64,000 bases of DNA. It comes from Brachybacterium alimentarium (GTDB taxonomy: Bacteria > Actinomycetota > Actinomycetes > Actinomycetales > Dermabacteraceae). Under the pieces are notes generated by a model, which was given only the letters and a program-made list of their open reading frames with translations, ran no database searches and had not been told where the DNA came from. The translations under genes and the position numbers were made by a program. Shown here piece after piece: positions 16,101 through 23,769 of this stretch (positions are counted from its first letter, which is position 1; every line of letters starts with the position of its first letter). Location: positions 118,866-182,865 of the forward strand of contig NZ_NRGS01000002.1 in assembly GCF_002332425.1 (NCBI RefSeq), written 5' to 3'.

Positions 16101-18201
16101 CAGGTCGCTGCAGGGCGGCGGCCTCCTTGCGGAGCCGGCGCCGCAGGCCGAAGCCCATCACGACGCCGTGCTCTGCGCGCCAGGACTTGTCAGCGGTCGC
16201 AGCCACGAGATCGGCCAACGGAGCGCTGAACACGGCGGACTGGAAGGTCGCCAGCAGCGACCGCACCCGGTCCAACAGGGTCAGGCGCTCGATGAGCTGG
16301 TGCAGCGTCGTCGGGGCGGCGAGGCCGAGCTTCCCGCCCGTCTCCTCGGCGGCAGTGCGCAGCTGGGGCAGGATCTCCTCGCGGAGCTGGTCGATGAGCT
16401 CCTCGGCCCGAGCGGCCTGGGTGTCGGAGCTGATCGGGGCGCCGTACCAGGTGGTCTCCTCCGGGCCGCTGGTGAGCACGCCCACCTCGGCGGCCTCACG
16501 CAGGACCTCGGCGAAGCGCTCACGTTCCGTGCCGATCATCTGGGCGGCGACATCGGCCCGGAGGCGCACGCGGGTGCGCGGCGACGGGCGCAGCCGGGTC
16601 AGGGCGGCGAGCGCGGAGATGGCGTCGTGGGCGGAGGCGTCCCAGGGCTGCTGCACACGATGCATCGCCTCGACATGACCGACCAGGATGTCTCGCATCT
16701 CGCCGAGCTCGGCCGGGGACCCGTCGTCCGGCCCCAGACCGTGGGTGCCGGCGCGGCGCAGACTGCGCAGCAGGGCCGCGGAGGCGTTGCGCTGCAGCGA
16801 GGGGTCCGGGGACAGGTCGAAGACGAGCTCGTCGAGCTGGCGACTCTGCGCCGACGCGACCAGCTGGGTGAGATTGCGCCGCCGCTGGGAGACGATCAGG
16901 ACGCTGCGGCCGCGGGCGTTGAGCTCCTCGGCGAGGTCGACCACGAGGTCGAGGCTCCCGGAGCCGGGCGGCGCGGCCACCGCGAGGTCCTGCCCGGCCA
17001 GGACCCGGGCCAGCACGCCGCGATGGTCGGGATCGACGGCGGCGACCAGCTCGTCCTCGGGGACCTCCGGCACCTGGTCGTCCGTCTCGTCGCTGCGCAC
17101 CACGGCCTGCGCCTCGGCGTCACCCGCGAGGGCGGCGACCACGGGCGAGGCGACCCAGTCGGTTCGCTCGGCCGCGAGATCCTCGGCCACGGAGCCGGCG
17201 GCGTCCATGAGGTTGCCGACCACGAGGGCGTGGGTGACACGGAAACCGGGCAGCGGCTGTCCGAGGGAGCGGAAGGCGTCGAGCACGGGGGTGGGGTCGA
17301 AGCCGTGGGTGCTGTCCGTGGTCGCGAGCAGCGCGCGGGCATCGACCGCGACACCGGCTTCGCGCAGCGAGCGCAGCAGCACGGGGTTCAGATCGGCGGT
17401 GGTGTCGACCTCGAGGTCGACGTCCTCGCGGGCATTGCCGCGCAGGCTCAGCGTGATCGGACGCACCAGCACGGGGGCGTGGATCGGGGCGGAGCCGTCC
17501 TCCGGGTACCAGGTGGCCTCGCCGATGCCGAGATGGCAGGTGGTCAGGCCGACCTCCTCCGCATGGCGCTCGGCGATCTCGCGGATGGTGCGGGCGTGAG
17601 CACGCGCGTCGGCCAGGGCCCCCACCTCCCGCACCAGGGAGGACAGTCGCGTCGGGCCGCGGCCGGCGAGCAGCTGGGCGAGGCCGGAAGGGTGCGAGTG
17701 GGTCAGGTCCAGGACGGTCGCGCCGGCGCGGAGCTGGGTGAGGAACGAGGGGGCCGTGACGCCGCCGGTGATCTGCTGCGCCCACCGGTCCAGGGCGTCG
17801 GCGACCAGGTCCTCGCGGCTGAGGGGGCGGTGCTCACGGGGCACGGTGGGGAGGTCGTCCTCATCCTGCTCCGGGGCGATCCCGGCTCCCACCTCGTCGA
17901 GGTGACGGTCCACGACCACGTCGTAACGGCCCGTGCCGGATGCGCCCACCCCTGAGCGTGCAGAGCCTCCGGTACGGACAGTGCTCGCCACGGACCTCGA
18001 CGCCGTCGCCGACGTCCCGTCGTCTGCGTGATCGCCGTCGGCCCCAGCGGCGCTGCCCCCGCGCGCCTCTGCGTCGGCCTCGGAGGCCCTCTTCGCGGAG
18101 GCCCGGTGTTCGCTGGCCAGAGCCGACAGGGCATCATCGCGAGGACTCGCGTCCGCAGTCGGTCGGTCAGAGCGCTTCTTGCCGCGCAGGAGGTTCCACA
18201 T
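13147..18201 (-). CDS. Giant protein: degenerate SF1 helicase core with C-terminal Vsr-like (MTES_1575-type) nuclease domain
   Basis: The protein has 1684 residues. A polar N-terminal tract (25-110) leads to a DUF4011-like region and then a helicase-like core. The P-loop position reads APPGSGSLDL (about 409-418), so the GK[S/T] of active ATPases is absent. The Walker B position reads LIVADGGRL (about 1033-1041) instead of a DE pair. Later motifs survive: VVVGDPLEYGG and, near 1255-1265, VITRARGR. Two long low-complexity inserts occur at about 724-817 and 1320-1487. The C-terminal domain (about 1485-1570) has LLLAVDTDGARY and ERDRLRAERLEAAGW, as in MTES_1575/Vsr-type endonucleases. ATG at 18201 follows a -10-like TAGCGT by 8 bases. 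Role unknown; DNA repair or defence is possible. Confidence 0.7.
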   Translation of the reverse strand: MWNLLRGKKRSDRPTADASPRDDALSALASEHRASAKRASEADAEARGGSAAGADGDHADDGTSATASRSVASTVRTGGSARSGVGASGTGRYDVVVDRHLDEVGAGIAPEQDEDDLPTVPREHRPLSREDLVADALDRWAQQITGGVTAPSFLTQLRAGATVLDLTHSHPSGLAQLLAGRGPTRLSSLVREVGALADARAHARTIREIAERHAEEVGLTTCHLGIGEATWYPEDGSAPIHAPVLVRPITLSLRGNAREDVDLEVDTTADLNPVLLRSLREAGVAVDARALLATTDSTHGFDPTPVLDAFRSLGQPLPGFRVTHALVVGNLMDAAGSVAEDLAAERTDWVASPVVAALAGDAEAQAVVRSDETDDQVPEVPEDELVAAVDPDHRGVLARVLAGQDLAVAAPPGSGSLDLVVDLAEELNARGRSVLIVSQRRRNLTQLVASAQSRQLDELVFDLSPDPSLQRNASAALLRSLRRAGTHGLGPDDGSPAELGEMRDILVGHVEAMHRVQQPWDASAHDAISALAALTRLRPSPRTRVRLRADVAAQMIGTERERFAEVLREAAEVGVLTSGPEETTWYGAPISSDTQAARAEELIDQLREEILPQLRTAAEETGGKLGLAAPTTLHQLIERLTLLDRVRSLLATFQSAVFSAPLADLVAATADKSWRAEHGVVMGFGLRRRLRKEAAALQRPASLSPDLHRELHEARQVASDWRRVAVTPQADTPARDAGAGEIPSASGTAANAETAASAETAEPADSTSTGSVAATAAPTGDAESTAGSTTTSASASPASAESPTATAKRPSGLSTPMLPADLDRAHRTVERTQKILDELSVLLDGTEAGVDLARTDFDELERRAEALAADRDDLETLPRRTELLRRLSLDGLGELVEDLRARRVPLEQVGAELELCWWRSVLELIAGAEPTISQYDGTSLSEVAERFRRLDSEDLAGASARVHAAADETRVRTMKSYPDTSRAAIAELARSSTVSIRDLAAKYEDILFAARPTWIASPYLVPQVIPRGRHFDVLIVADGGRLPTAAALPSIVRAEQTVVVGDPLEYGGDAAPSLLDDMLRIAPHVELLRDVHPATEGLRTFAQRRALVGEVLAVPSPVVPEQDRLVVVENGRGPVTEGMEYVESTEAELRRVTDLVIEHARTRPERSLAVLTFTDEHARRLMDRIMNTVSVIPALRDYFDPAAREVFTVLPAAQATSILRDDIIVSVGFGKTPHGRLLHRFGPLSEAGGRKALATVITRARGRTTVVSSIDVQDLDQARLRSEGAHDLRAMLWVLRGGPDVPVIPHVAALTGRDEPIAPPDPEQPRQSPVPPPHAEEATASPAEAEEQTDLSEDDMDAAIEAALARKSAGSPQSAGEAVEGQTDPDGASVAAADPDAPANSANAAAPDADSRAFEEHASAQAQGGEATTADGSSEHGGEAAGGTETASGARTVDGDPAGVDAEGVTGGAGDVAPGDTGEPHTPRELETDALVRDLADRLWRLGLLVESDFGLTSDRIELALGHPDLPGRLLLAVDTDGARYVGTASQRERDRLRAERLEAAGWAAERVWSWALFIDPDGEAERIRRAVERALRLVQTEELSESPQGVGTVRHRLPRPQIPAGHQLSFYSSEDFDAVVEYICSDGRARLEEHLATEVRSFLGFEQRSVLLDVSVSSAIRRYQERQ

Positions 18202-18428
18202 GGTGCAACACGCTACCGGGGCGGCGCGGTCAGCACGTGCAGGCGTGCCGTCGCATGCCACCCCTCCCTGCACAACCTGCTCACACTGCGGGCCCCAGCG
18301 GGGCGCTCCCGGGGAGGGCGACCAGAGGGCGAGCAGGCCGGTTCAGGGCCCTCGCCCGGACTTGGGGCTCAGAGGTCGGGGTGCAGTGGTCGAGGCTCAG
18401 GGGTCGAGGAGGACGCGAAGGTCGAGGT
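18202..18428. other. Intergenic stretch with gaggtcgggg-type degenerate repeats
   Basis: This holds the promoter of the giant gene (TAGCGT near 18214) and, from about 18340 to 18425, repeated units such as ctcaggggtcgaggagg and ctcagaggtcggggtgc. These run up to the stop codon of the DeoR gene. No gene is visible. Confidence 0.5.
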
Positions 18429-19472
18429 TCAGACCTCGTGCAATCGCACCGACGTCTCCTCGAGGTGCGCGCGCAGATCCTCGGGGACAGGACCGGCGAT
18501 GATCAGGTCGGTGAGCACCGAGACCGGGCAGATGCCGGCGAGCGCACGATGGCCGACCTTGTCCGCCGTGGCCAGGCCCACCACTCGCCGCGAGTGACCG
18601 ATCATGATCCGCGTGACCCCGGCCTCGGCATCGGAGTTGCAGGTCAGACCGGCACTGATGTCCAGACCCACGGTGCCCACGAACATCGTGTCCAACCAGA
18701 GATCGCGCATCGTGGCGGTGGCGAGCGGACCGGTGAGCTCGAAGGAGTAGGGCTCGGCCACGCCTCCCAGCACCACCGTGCGCACGGAGGGCCGCAGCAC
18801 GGCTTCGGTGGCGATGTTCAGGGCCGCGCACACGACGGTCAGGCCCGGGGACCCATCGCGGGAGTCGATGTCAGGCCGGGCGACGGCACGGCGCGAGGTG
18901 GAGGTGGTGGTGCGCCCACCGTTGAAGCCGATGATCTGTCCCGGCTCGACGAGCCCGGCGGCCCGATCGGCGACCCGTTCCCGCCGCGCGGAATGCTCGT
19001 CGGTCGTGCGGGGAACGGTGGCCAGGGAGTAGGCGACGTCCACCGCGACGATGCCGCCGTGGGTGCGCCGCGCCAGCTGCGCCCGCTCCATCTCCCGGAA
19101 GTCCCGCCGCACGGTCGATTCACTGATGCCGAGCTCCTCGGCCACCTCTGCGACCGTCAGCCGCTTGGAGCTCGACAGCAGCGTGAGGACGTGGTCCCAG
19201 CGCGAAGAGCGATCGGTCGGCGGCTTGGCGCGCGGAGCGCTGCGCTCTGATCGCGGCCCAGCGGGTGCCTCCTGCTCGAAGGGCGTCGGAGACGACGCCG
19301 ACGACGCCGACCGGGCACCGGACGCAGAGCCGGCGGACGGCGCCGAGGAGGCGGATCCGGGTGTCGCGCCGAGGTCTGTCCGACGGGCCGCGGCGGGGTC
19401 CGCGCGCGAGCCGGGCCGGGAGGCTCCGGCACCTGTCGGCTTCTGGTCACGAGAGGAATTACGCAGATTCAC
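18429..19472 (-). CDS. DeoR-family transcriptional regulator
   Basis: The 347-residue protein has a DeoR helix-turn-helix at about 92-145 (RLTVAEVAEELGISESTVRRD, key helix ISESTVRRD). A DeoR effector domain follows, with the GGRTTTS, VVLGGVAE and FVGTVGLDI landmarks that normally bind a phosphorylated sugar. The first ~90 residues are a Ser/Ala/Arg/Pro-rich extension absent from most DeoR proteins, which are usually about 260 residues. The start is a GTG at 19472; a later start cannot be excluded. No sugar genes adjoin it, so its target is unknown. Confidence 0.85.
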   Translation of the reverse strand: MNLRNSSRDQKPTGAGASRPGSRADPAAARRTDLGATPGSASSAPSAGSASGARSASSASSPTPFEQEAPAGPRSERSAPRAKPPTDRSSRWDHVLTLLSSSKRLTVAEVAEELGISESTVRRDFREMERAQLARRTHGGIVAVDVAYSLATVPRTTDEHSARRERVADRAAGLVEPGQIIGFNGGRTTTSTSRRAVARPDIDSRDGSPGLTVVCAALNIATEAVLRPSVRTVVLGGVAEPYSFELTGPLATATMRDLWLDTMFVGTVGLDISAGLTCNSDAEAGVTRIMIGHSRRVVGLATADKVGHRALAGICPVSVLTDLIIAGPVPEDLRAHLEETSVRLHEV

Positions 19473-19636
19473 GCAGCCAGTATTGCGCGGATTGACCGGA
19501 CCCTCCCGGGAAATGGTCAGAAGTCGTCAGGATCGGGACGATCTGCAGGTCACGTTTGAGACACGACGATCGGCCGACGTATGTTGATCGCAACGCCCCG
19601 CTCGGGGCGGTTCCGCGAACGAAAGGACACCGCATC

Positions 19637-19852
19637 ATGGGCTTCGACGACGCGCTGAACAAGGCCAAGGACGTTGCTGGCAAGCATTCGGACCAGGCGA
19701 ACCAGGGCATCGACGCCGCGACCGACAAGGTCAAGGATCGCACCCCGGACCAGTTCGACAAGCATGTCGACAGCGGCGGCGATGCCGCTCGCGACCAGCT
19801 CGGACTCGGCGGGGACAAGGACAAGGGCGGCAAGGGCGACAAGAAGAAGTGA
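19637..19852 (+). CDS. MT0933-like small antitoxin-type protein
   Basis: The 71-residue hydrophilic protein (FDDALNKAKDVAGKHSDQ, then ATDKVKDRTPDQFDKHVD) matches the pattern of the mycobacterial MT0933/Rv0909 family, annotated as antitoxins. It ends in a Lys/Gly/Asp tail (GDKDKGGKGDKKK). GAAAGGA lies about 12 bases before the ATG. No toxin-like gene is next to it, so an antitoxin role is doubtful here. CsbD-like or stress proteins share this composition. A strong terminator follows, so it forms its own transcript. Confidence 0.75.
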   Translation: MGFDDALNKAKDVAGKHSDQANQGIDAATDKVKDRTPDQFDKHVDSGGDAARDQLGLGGDKDKGGKGDKKK

Positions 19853-19873
19853 TCGCCCGTCGCTGACGACGAA

Positions 19874-19904
19874 GAAAGGCCCCGACGTTGCGTCGGGGCC
19901 TTTC
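19874..19904 (+). terminator. Strong hairpin terminator after the MT0933-like gene
   Basis: Perfect 14-bp arms (19874-19887 and 19891-19904) close a 3-base loop. The stem ends in TTTC followed by ctgtcc. Confidence 0.85.
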
Positions 19905-19914
19905 CTGTCCGTGG

Positions 19915-20020
19915 GTCACTCGTGGCTCCTCGTGGATCCGCGCGTCTCCCGTAGAGATCCGGGCGTCTCCCGTGGAGCCTGGCCTCTCCCGCGGACCCGG
20001 GCAGCTCTCGCGGACCCGGC
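19915..20020. repeat. Degenerate cgtctcccgtggagcc-type repeats
   Basis: Four to five imperfect copies of a ~17-bp unit (gcgtctcccgtagagatccgg, gcgtctcccgtggagcctgg and shorter variants) lie between the terminator and the CopC-like gene. They run toward that gene's 3' end. Confidence 0.6.
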
Positions 20021-20091
20021 TCGCCGCCGGTCTCGCGGGTTCAGCGTGCCGCGCCCAGTGCGGGATCAGCACCGGGCAGCCCGACGGAAGG

Positions 20092-20697
20092 TCAGCTGCG
20101 CTTGCGGAGCACGAAGAACGCGACGAGCGCGGCGATGACCACGACGCCGCCCACCACGCCGAGCAGGATCGGCATCGAGGAGCTCTCCTGCTCCGGAGCC
20201 TCCTCGGCGGACGGCGCGGAGGACTGCTCGCCGCCCGCGTCGCTCGCGGCGGCGTCCTCTCCCCCGTTGTCGCTCGGCGCGGCGGCCTGATCGGTGCTGT
20301 CCTGCTCGACGGAGATCCCGAGGTTGCCCTCGATCGGGTGACCGTCGCTCGAGACCACGCGCCACTGCACGGTGTAGTCACCGGCGGGCAGGGGCTCCTC
20401 GAGGGTGGCGGTGACATCCGGCCCCTCGACCGTCGGCTCGATGTCCGCGATGGTCTCGCCGGACTCGTCGACGATCCGCACCACCGGGCTCACTTCGAGC
20501 ACGTTGTCGGAGTAGGTCAGCGTGATGGCCTCCGGAGAGGTCTCGAGGGTGTCGCCATCGGCCGGATCCGAGGAGATCAGGGTGTCGTGGGCGAGTGCGG
20601 GTGCGGGCAGCATCGTGACGACCGCGACCATCATCGCGGCGCACAGCGCGAGCAGGGTGAGAGGTCGGAGGGAGGCACGACGGAAGGTCATTGGCAT
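20092..20697 (-). CDS. CopC-domain exported copper-binding protein with C-terminal membrane anchor
   Basis: The 201-residue protein has a signal peptide ending ALA-36. Mature His37 (HDTLISSDPADG) is the N-terminal copper ligand of CopC proteins. The CopC beta-barrel runs to about 130 and includes VVSSDGHPIEG, with the second His. A Glu/Ala/Ser linker follows, then a membrane helix (about 176-196) ending RKRS. It lies on the outer face of the membrane. A -10-like TAACCT ends 6 bases before GTG 20700 and 9 before ATG 20697; ATG 20691 is another option. No CopD gene adjoins it. Confidence 0.85.
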   Translation of the reverse strand: MPMTFRRASLRPLTLLALCAAMMVAVVTMLPAPALAHDTLISSDPADGDTLETSPEAITLTYSDNVLEVSPVVRIVDESGETIADIEPTVEGPDVTATLEEPLPAGDYTVQWRVVSSDGHPIEGNLGISVEQDSTDQAAAPSDNGGEDAAASDAGGEQSSAPSAEEAPEQESSSMPILLGVVGGVVVIAALVAFFVLRKRS

Positions 20698-20805
20698 CAC
20701 GCGAGCAGGTTACGCCAGCGCGTGTGCGCATGGCCGGGACGTTCGGCCCGGTCTACGAGGGCGCGGATCTGGGCGAGGTACGGCTCGGTGTCACCGTCTG
20801 CCGGA

Positions 20806-22242
20806 TCAGGCCTGCGGCAACGGCACCGCGTGCTCGAGGACCGGCAGAGCCTTCCGGGCGGCGCGCACTTCGGCGAGATCCAGGTCCACCAGCAGCAGTC
20901 CCGGAGCTCGGCCGAGCTCCTGACGGATCTGCCCCAGGGGCCCGATCACGGCACTCTGTCCGATCCCTCGCGCCGCCCTGCCCTCGTAGTCGGCCGGCGG
21001 AGCCTGATCCGCCGCGAGCACCACGCACGTGGAGTCCAGGGCGCGGGCCTGCAGCAGCAGGCGCAGCTGCTCGCTCTTGCCGGACCCATCGGCCCAGGCC
21101 AGGGGCAGCAGCACGGCGTGGGCCCCGCGCCGGGCGAGAGCGGTGAACTGCTCCGGGAAGCGCACGTCGTAGCAGGTGGCGATCCCGAGCCGGGCGCCGC
21201 CGAGATCGAGCGTCACGAGCTCGGTGCCCGGTGCGACGGTCTCGGACTCCTTCGCCCCGTAGGCGTCGAAGAGATGGATCTTGCGGTATTCGAGCTCGAG
21301 CCGCGAGCCGTCGTCAGCGGGTCCCCGGAGGATCACCGTGTTGTGCACGCGACCCCCGTCGGCCGGTGTGAAGGAACCGGCGACCACGATGAGTCCGTGC
21401 TCCTGGGCGAGCTCGCTCACCAGGCGGTCGAAGGCCTCGTGGGAGGCATCGGCCGCCGCGCGCAGATCGGTGCCGAAGGGGGCGAGCGTGGCCTCGGGCA
21501 GGAGCACCAGCTGCGCTCCGGCCTCGGCGGCCGAGGCGACCGCGGAGCGCACCGCGCACTCGGTGACCTCGAAGGCCTCGTCGACCTCGATCTGAGCGAG
21601 GGCGATGCGGGGGCCGGCGGCACGCTGCGCCTCCTCGAGAGCGTCCGGGGTGTCGATGTCTGCTCCTTCTGCGCCGTTCGGGGCGCGGGTGGTCAGCTCG
21701 TCCTCGCCGAGCTGGGCGTACAGGCGGCGCAGGCTGAGATCGGCCCATCCGCCCTCGTTGCGCTCGACGGCGGTCACGGCGTCGCGCAGGCGGTTCAGCG
21801 GCCAGGCGGCGCAGAGGAACTGTATCCGGCCGTCCTCACCGGCGAGAGCGGCGACCTTCTGCTCCGCCGTGCTCGTCTCCAGCAGAGCGGTGAGCGTCTC
21901 CGGACGCAGCAGCGGCATGTCGCCGCCGAGCACCAGCACTGCTGAGACGCTTCCCGGCACCTCCGCGACACCCCGCGCCAGTGCGGCGAGCGGGCCGGAG
22001 CGGGGCGGATCCTCGAGCACGAAGCGGGCGTCGTGTCGCTGTGCGAGTTCCCGGCCGTCGTCCCCGTCAGGTCCCACCACGACCCGGTGGCCGACGGGCG
22101 CCGTGCGCAGCACCCGCTCCAGGGTCGTCGCCCCGGCGATCGGGACCCGCGTCTTGTCCCGACCGCCGAGCCGGGAGGAGGTGCCGCCGGCGAGCACGAC
22201 GGCGGCAGCGGTGGCGGAGGTCTCGTGGAGCTGACTCGACAT
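20806..22242 (-). CDS. Fusion of MobA-like nucleotidyltransferase and nitrilase-family hydrolase
   Basis: One continuous 478-residue frame carries two enzymes. Residues 13-205 form a MobA/IspD-type nucleotidyltransferase: LAGGTSSRLGG (17-27), Lys30, the GGDMP metal site (106-110) and ADIDTPDAL (194-202). Residues 211-478 form a carbon-nitrogen hydrolase with the triad Glu250 (LLPEATLAPFG), Lys321 (EYRKIHLF) and Cys357 (ATCYDVRFPE). All key residues are intact in both. The nucleotide substrate may be for molybdopterin or F420-type cofactors and the amide substrate is unknown. An AGGATCGAGG stretch precedes the ATG. Confidence 0.85.
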   Translation of the reverse strand: MSSQLHETSATAAAVVLAGGTSSRLGGRDKTRVPIAGATTLERVLRTAPVGHRVVVGPDGDDGRELAQRHDARFVLEDPPRSGPLAALARGVAEVPGSVSAVLVLGGDMPLLRPETLTALLETSTAEQKVAALAGEDGRIQFLCAAWPLNRLRDAVTAVERNEGGWADLSLRRLYAQLGEDELTTRAPNGAEGADIDTPDALEEAQRAAGPRIALAQIEVDEAFEVTECAVRSAVASAAEAGAQLVLLPEATLAPFGTDLRAAADASHEAFDRLVSELAQEHGLIVVAGSFTPADGGRVHNTVILRGPADDGSRLELEYRKIHLFDAYGAKESETVAPGTELVTLDLGGARLGIATCYDVRFPEQFTALARRGAHAVLLPLAWADGSGKSEQLRLLLQARALDSTCVVLAADQAPPADYEGRAARGIGQSAVIGPLGQIRQELGRAPGLLLVDLDLAEVRAARKALPVLEHAVPLPQA

Positions 22243-22264
22243 GCCTCGATCCTGCCATGGGCGC

Positions 22265-22270
22265 TAGGAT
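22265..22270 (+). promoter_or_regulatory. -10 box TAGGAT upstream of tRNA-Arg
   Basis: TAGGAT lies about 49 bases before the tRNA 5' end on the same strand, a plausible distance for a precursor with a short leader. Confidence 0.45.
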
Positions 22271-22318
22271 GACGACGCTTCGCGCGTCGTGGCATGACGA
22301 CGACCGACGCGGAGGATC

Positions 22319-22391
22319 GCCCCCGTAGCTCAGGGGATAGAGCACCGCTCTCCTAAAGCGGGTGTCGGACGTTCGAATCGTCTCGGGGGCA
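22319..22391 (+). tRNA. tRNA-Arg (anticodon CCU)
   Basis: A 73-nt cloverleaf is present: acceptor arms GCCCCCG and CGGGGGC, D arm with GCTCAGGGGATAGAGC, a 5-bp anticodon stem (CCGCT with AGCGG) and loop CTCCTAA giving anticodon CCU. The T arm contains GTTCGAATC. The discriminator base is A and CCA is not encoded. It reads AGG codons, which are rare in high-GC genomes. No phage-like integration sign is seen at its 3' end. Confidence 0.95.
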
Positions 22392-22465
22392 CTGAGCAGA
22401 CCAGCACGGATAGCCGTCGCCGTACGGCCCGTGAACAGCGGTCACGACAACCGCAGGACTCCGCA

Positions 22466-22471
22466 TAGGCT
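22466..22471 (+). promoter_or_regulatory. -10 box TAGGCT, leaderless start of the YibE/F gene
   Basis: TAGGCT is followed by 6 bases and the ATG at 22478. No SD sequence is present. Confidence 0.6.
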
Positions 22472-22477
22472 TCGCCC

Positions 22478-23707
22478 ATGGCTTCGGGACACTCCCACTC
22501 TCATCGCGGACGTGCCCCCGCTACCCGTCGGTCGCGCACGATCCTCGTCTCCCTCACGACGGCTCTGCTGCTGTTGACCGTGTTCGGGCTGGTCGGGCTG
22601 TGGCCGGCGGCGGATGCCCGGCCCGAGAGGGCCGCGCTGCTGGCTCCTGGCGTCGAGATCCTCTCCGCAGAGGTCACGAAGCTTCCGCCGGATGCACAGC
22701 CGCAGGAGTCGATGGTCGTCGAGGCGACCGGGCGCTCCGGCGACATACGGGACGAGAGCGTGCAGGTCGAGGTCACGCCCGAGGTCGCCGCTGATGGCAT
22801 CCACCCGGGCGATCGGATCCGCATCCTCTCGATCGACGAGGCGGGCGAGGGCGCGCCCTATTTCTACTTCGACCACGAGCGCGGCGTCCCGCTGGGCGCG
22901 CTGTTCGTGCTGTACCTGCTGGTGGTCGCCCTGGTGGCGCGGGGCAGCGGTCTGCGCGCGGTCCTCGGGCTGGCCGCCGGCGTGGCGATCGTCGTGCTGT
23001 TCATGCTGCCGGCGATCCTCGCCGGCGAGAACGCCGTGCTGGTCGCGCTGGTCGGCAGCTCCGCGATGATCTTCCCCTGCGTCTACTTCGCCCACGGCAT
23101 CTCCATCCGCACCACCACGGCGGTGCTCGGCACGTTCGGGGGCATCGCGATCACGGTCGTCGCAGCTCTCGTCGCCGGCCGCCCGGCCGGGATGACGGGC
23201 ACGGAGGGCGAGGCGGCCCAGCTGCTCGCGGGAAGCTTTCCGGAGGTGTCGCTCTCGGCCGTCTTCCTGGCCGGCGTGATCATCTCGGGTCTGGGTGCTC
23301 TGAACGACGTGACCATCACACAGGCGTCCTCGGTGTGGGAGCTGCGCGCCGCGATGCCGTCGGCGTCCCGCTGGAAGGTGTTCTCCTCAGCGATGCGGAT
23401 CGGGCGCGACCACATCGCCTCGACCGTCTACACCCTCGCCTACGCCTATATCGGGTCGGCGCTGCCCACCCTCCTGTTCGCCTCGATGCTGGAGCGCTCG
23501 TTCCTGGGAACGCTCACTGCCGGGGAGGTCGCGGCCGAGGTCTTCCGCACCCTGATCGCCTCGATCGGCCTGGTGCTCGCGATCCCGCTCACCACGGGGA
23601 TCGCCGCGCTCCTCGCGTCCAGCCAGGCCTCCCCCGCCGAGAAGACGGGCAAGCCGGTGCGGACGTCCCGTCGCCAGATGCTCGAGGATCGCCTCGGCGA
23701 CCTGTGA
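22478..23707 (+). CDS. YibE/F family membrane protein
   Basis: The 409-residue protein has a His-rich N terminus (GHSHSHRGR), one membrane helix near 24-45, and an external beta domain to about 130. About seven helices follow, with the family landmarks DHERG, GLGALNDVTITQ and ALPTLL. The function of YibE/F proteins is not established. Its C terminus is basic and cytoplasmic. It is the first gene after tRNA-Arg and has its own leaderless promoter. The S9 peptidase gene follows after 62 bases, also with its own promoter. Confidence 0.88.
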   Translation: MASGHSHSHRGRAPATRRSRTILVSLTTALLLLTVFGLVGLWPAADARPERAALLAPGVEILSAEVTKLPPDAQPQESMVVEATGRSGDIRDESVQVEVTPEVAADGIHPGDRIRILSIDEAGEGAPYFYFDHERGVPLGALFVLYLLVVALVARGSGLRAVLGLAAGVAIVVLFMLPAILAGENAVLVALVGSSAMIFPCVYFAHGISIRTTTAVLGTFGGIAITVVAALVAGRPAGMTGTEGEAAQLLAGSFPEVSLSAVFLAGVIISGLGALNDVTITQASSVWELRAAMPSASRWKVFSSAMRIGRDHIASTVYTLAYAYIGSALPTLLFASMLERSFLGTLTAGEVAAEVFRTLIASIGLVLAIPLTTGIAALLASSQASPAEKTGKPVRTSRRQMLEDRLGDL

Positions 23708-23757
23708 GCCGCCCGTCCCGGTCTGAACCGCTCGTCCCGATCGAGCGTCTACCCGGG

Positions 23758-23763
23758 TAGCGT
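23758..23763 (+). promoter_or_regulatory. -10 box TAGCGT, leaderless GTG start of the S9 peptidase
   Basis: TAGCGT followed by 6 bases and GTG at 23770; no SD sequence. Confidence 0.6.
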
Positions 23764-23769
23764 GATCGG

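Noticed and set aside
13633..17955. 1440-codon open frame on the + strand opposite the giant helicase-nuclease gene
   Set aside because: It is Arg/Gly/His-rich without domains, and the minus-strand frame has clear helicase and nuclease motifs; it is a GC-driven shadow.
19637..19852. MT0933-like gene considered as half of a toxin-antitoxin system
   Set aside because: It is a lone transcript between a terminator and a divergent regulator; no toxin gene is adjacent.
22319..22391. tRNA-Arg considered as an attachment site for an integrated element
   Set aside because: Flanking genes are ordinary chromosomal genes and no integrase or repeated tRNA 3' end was seen in the window.
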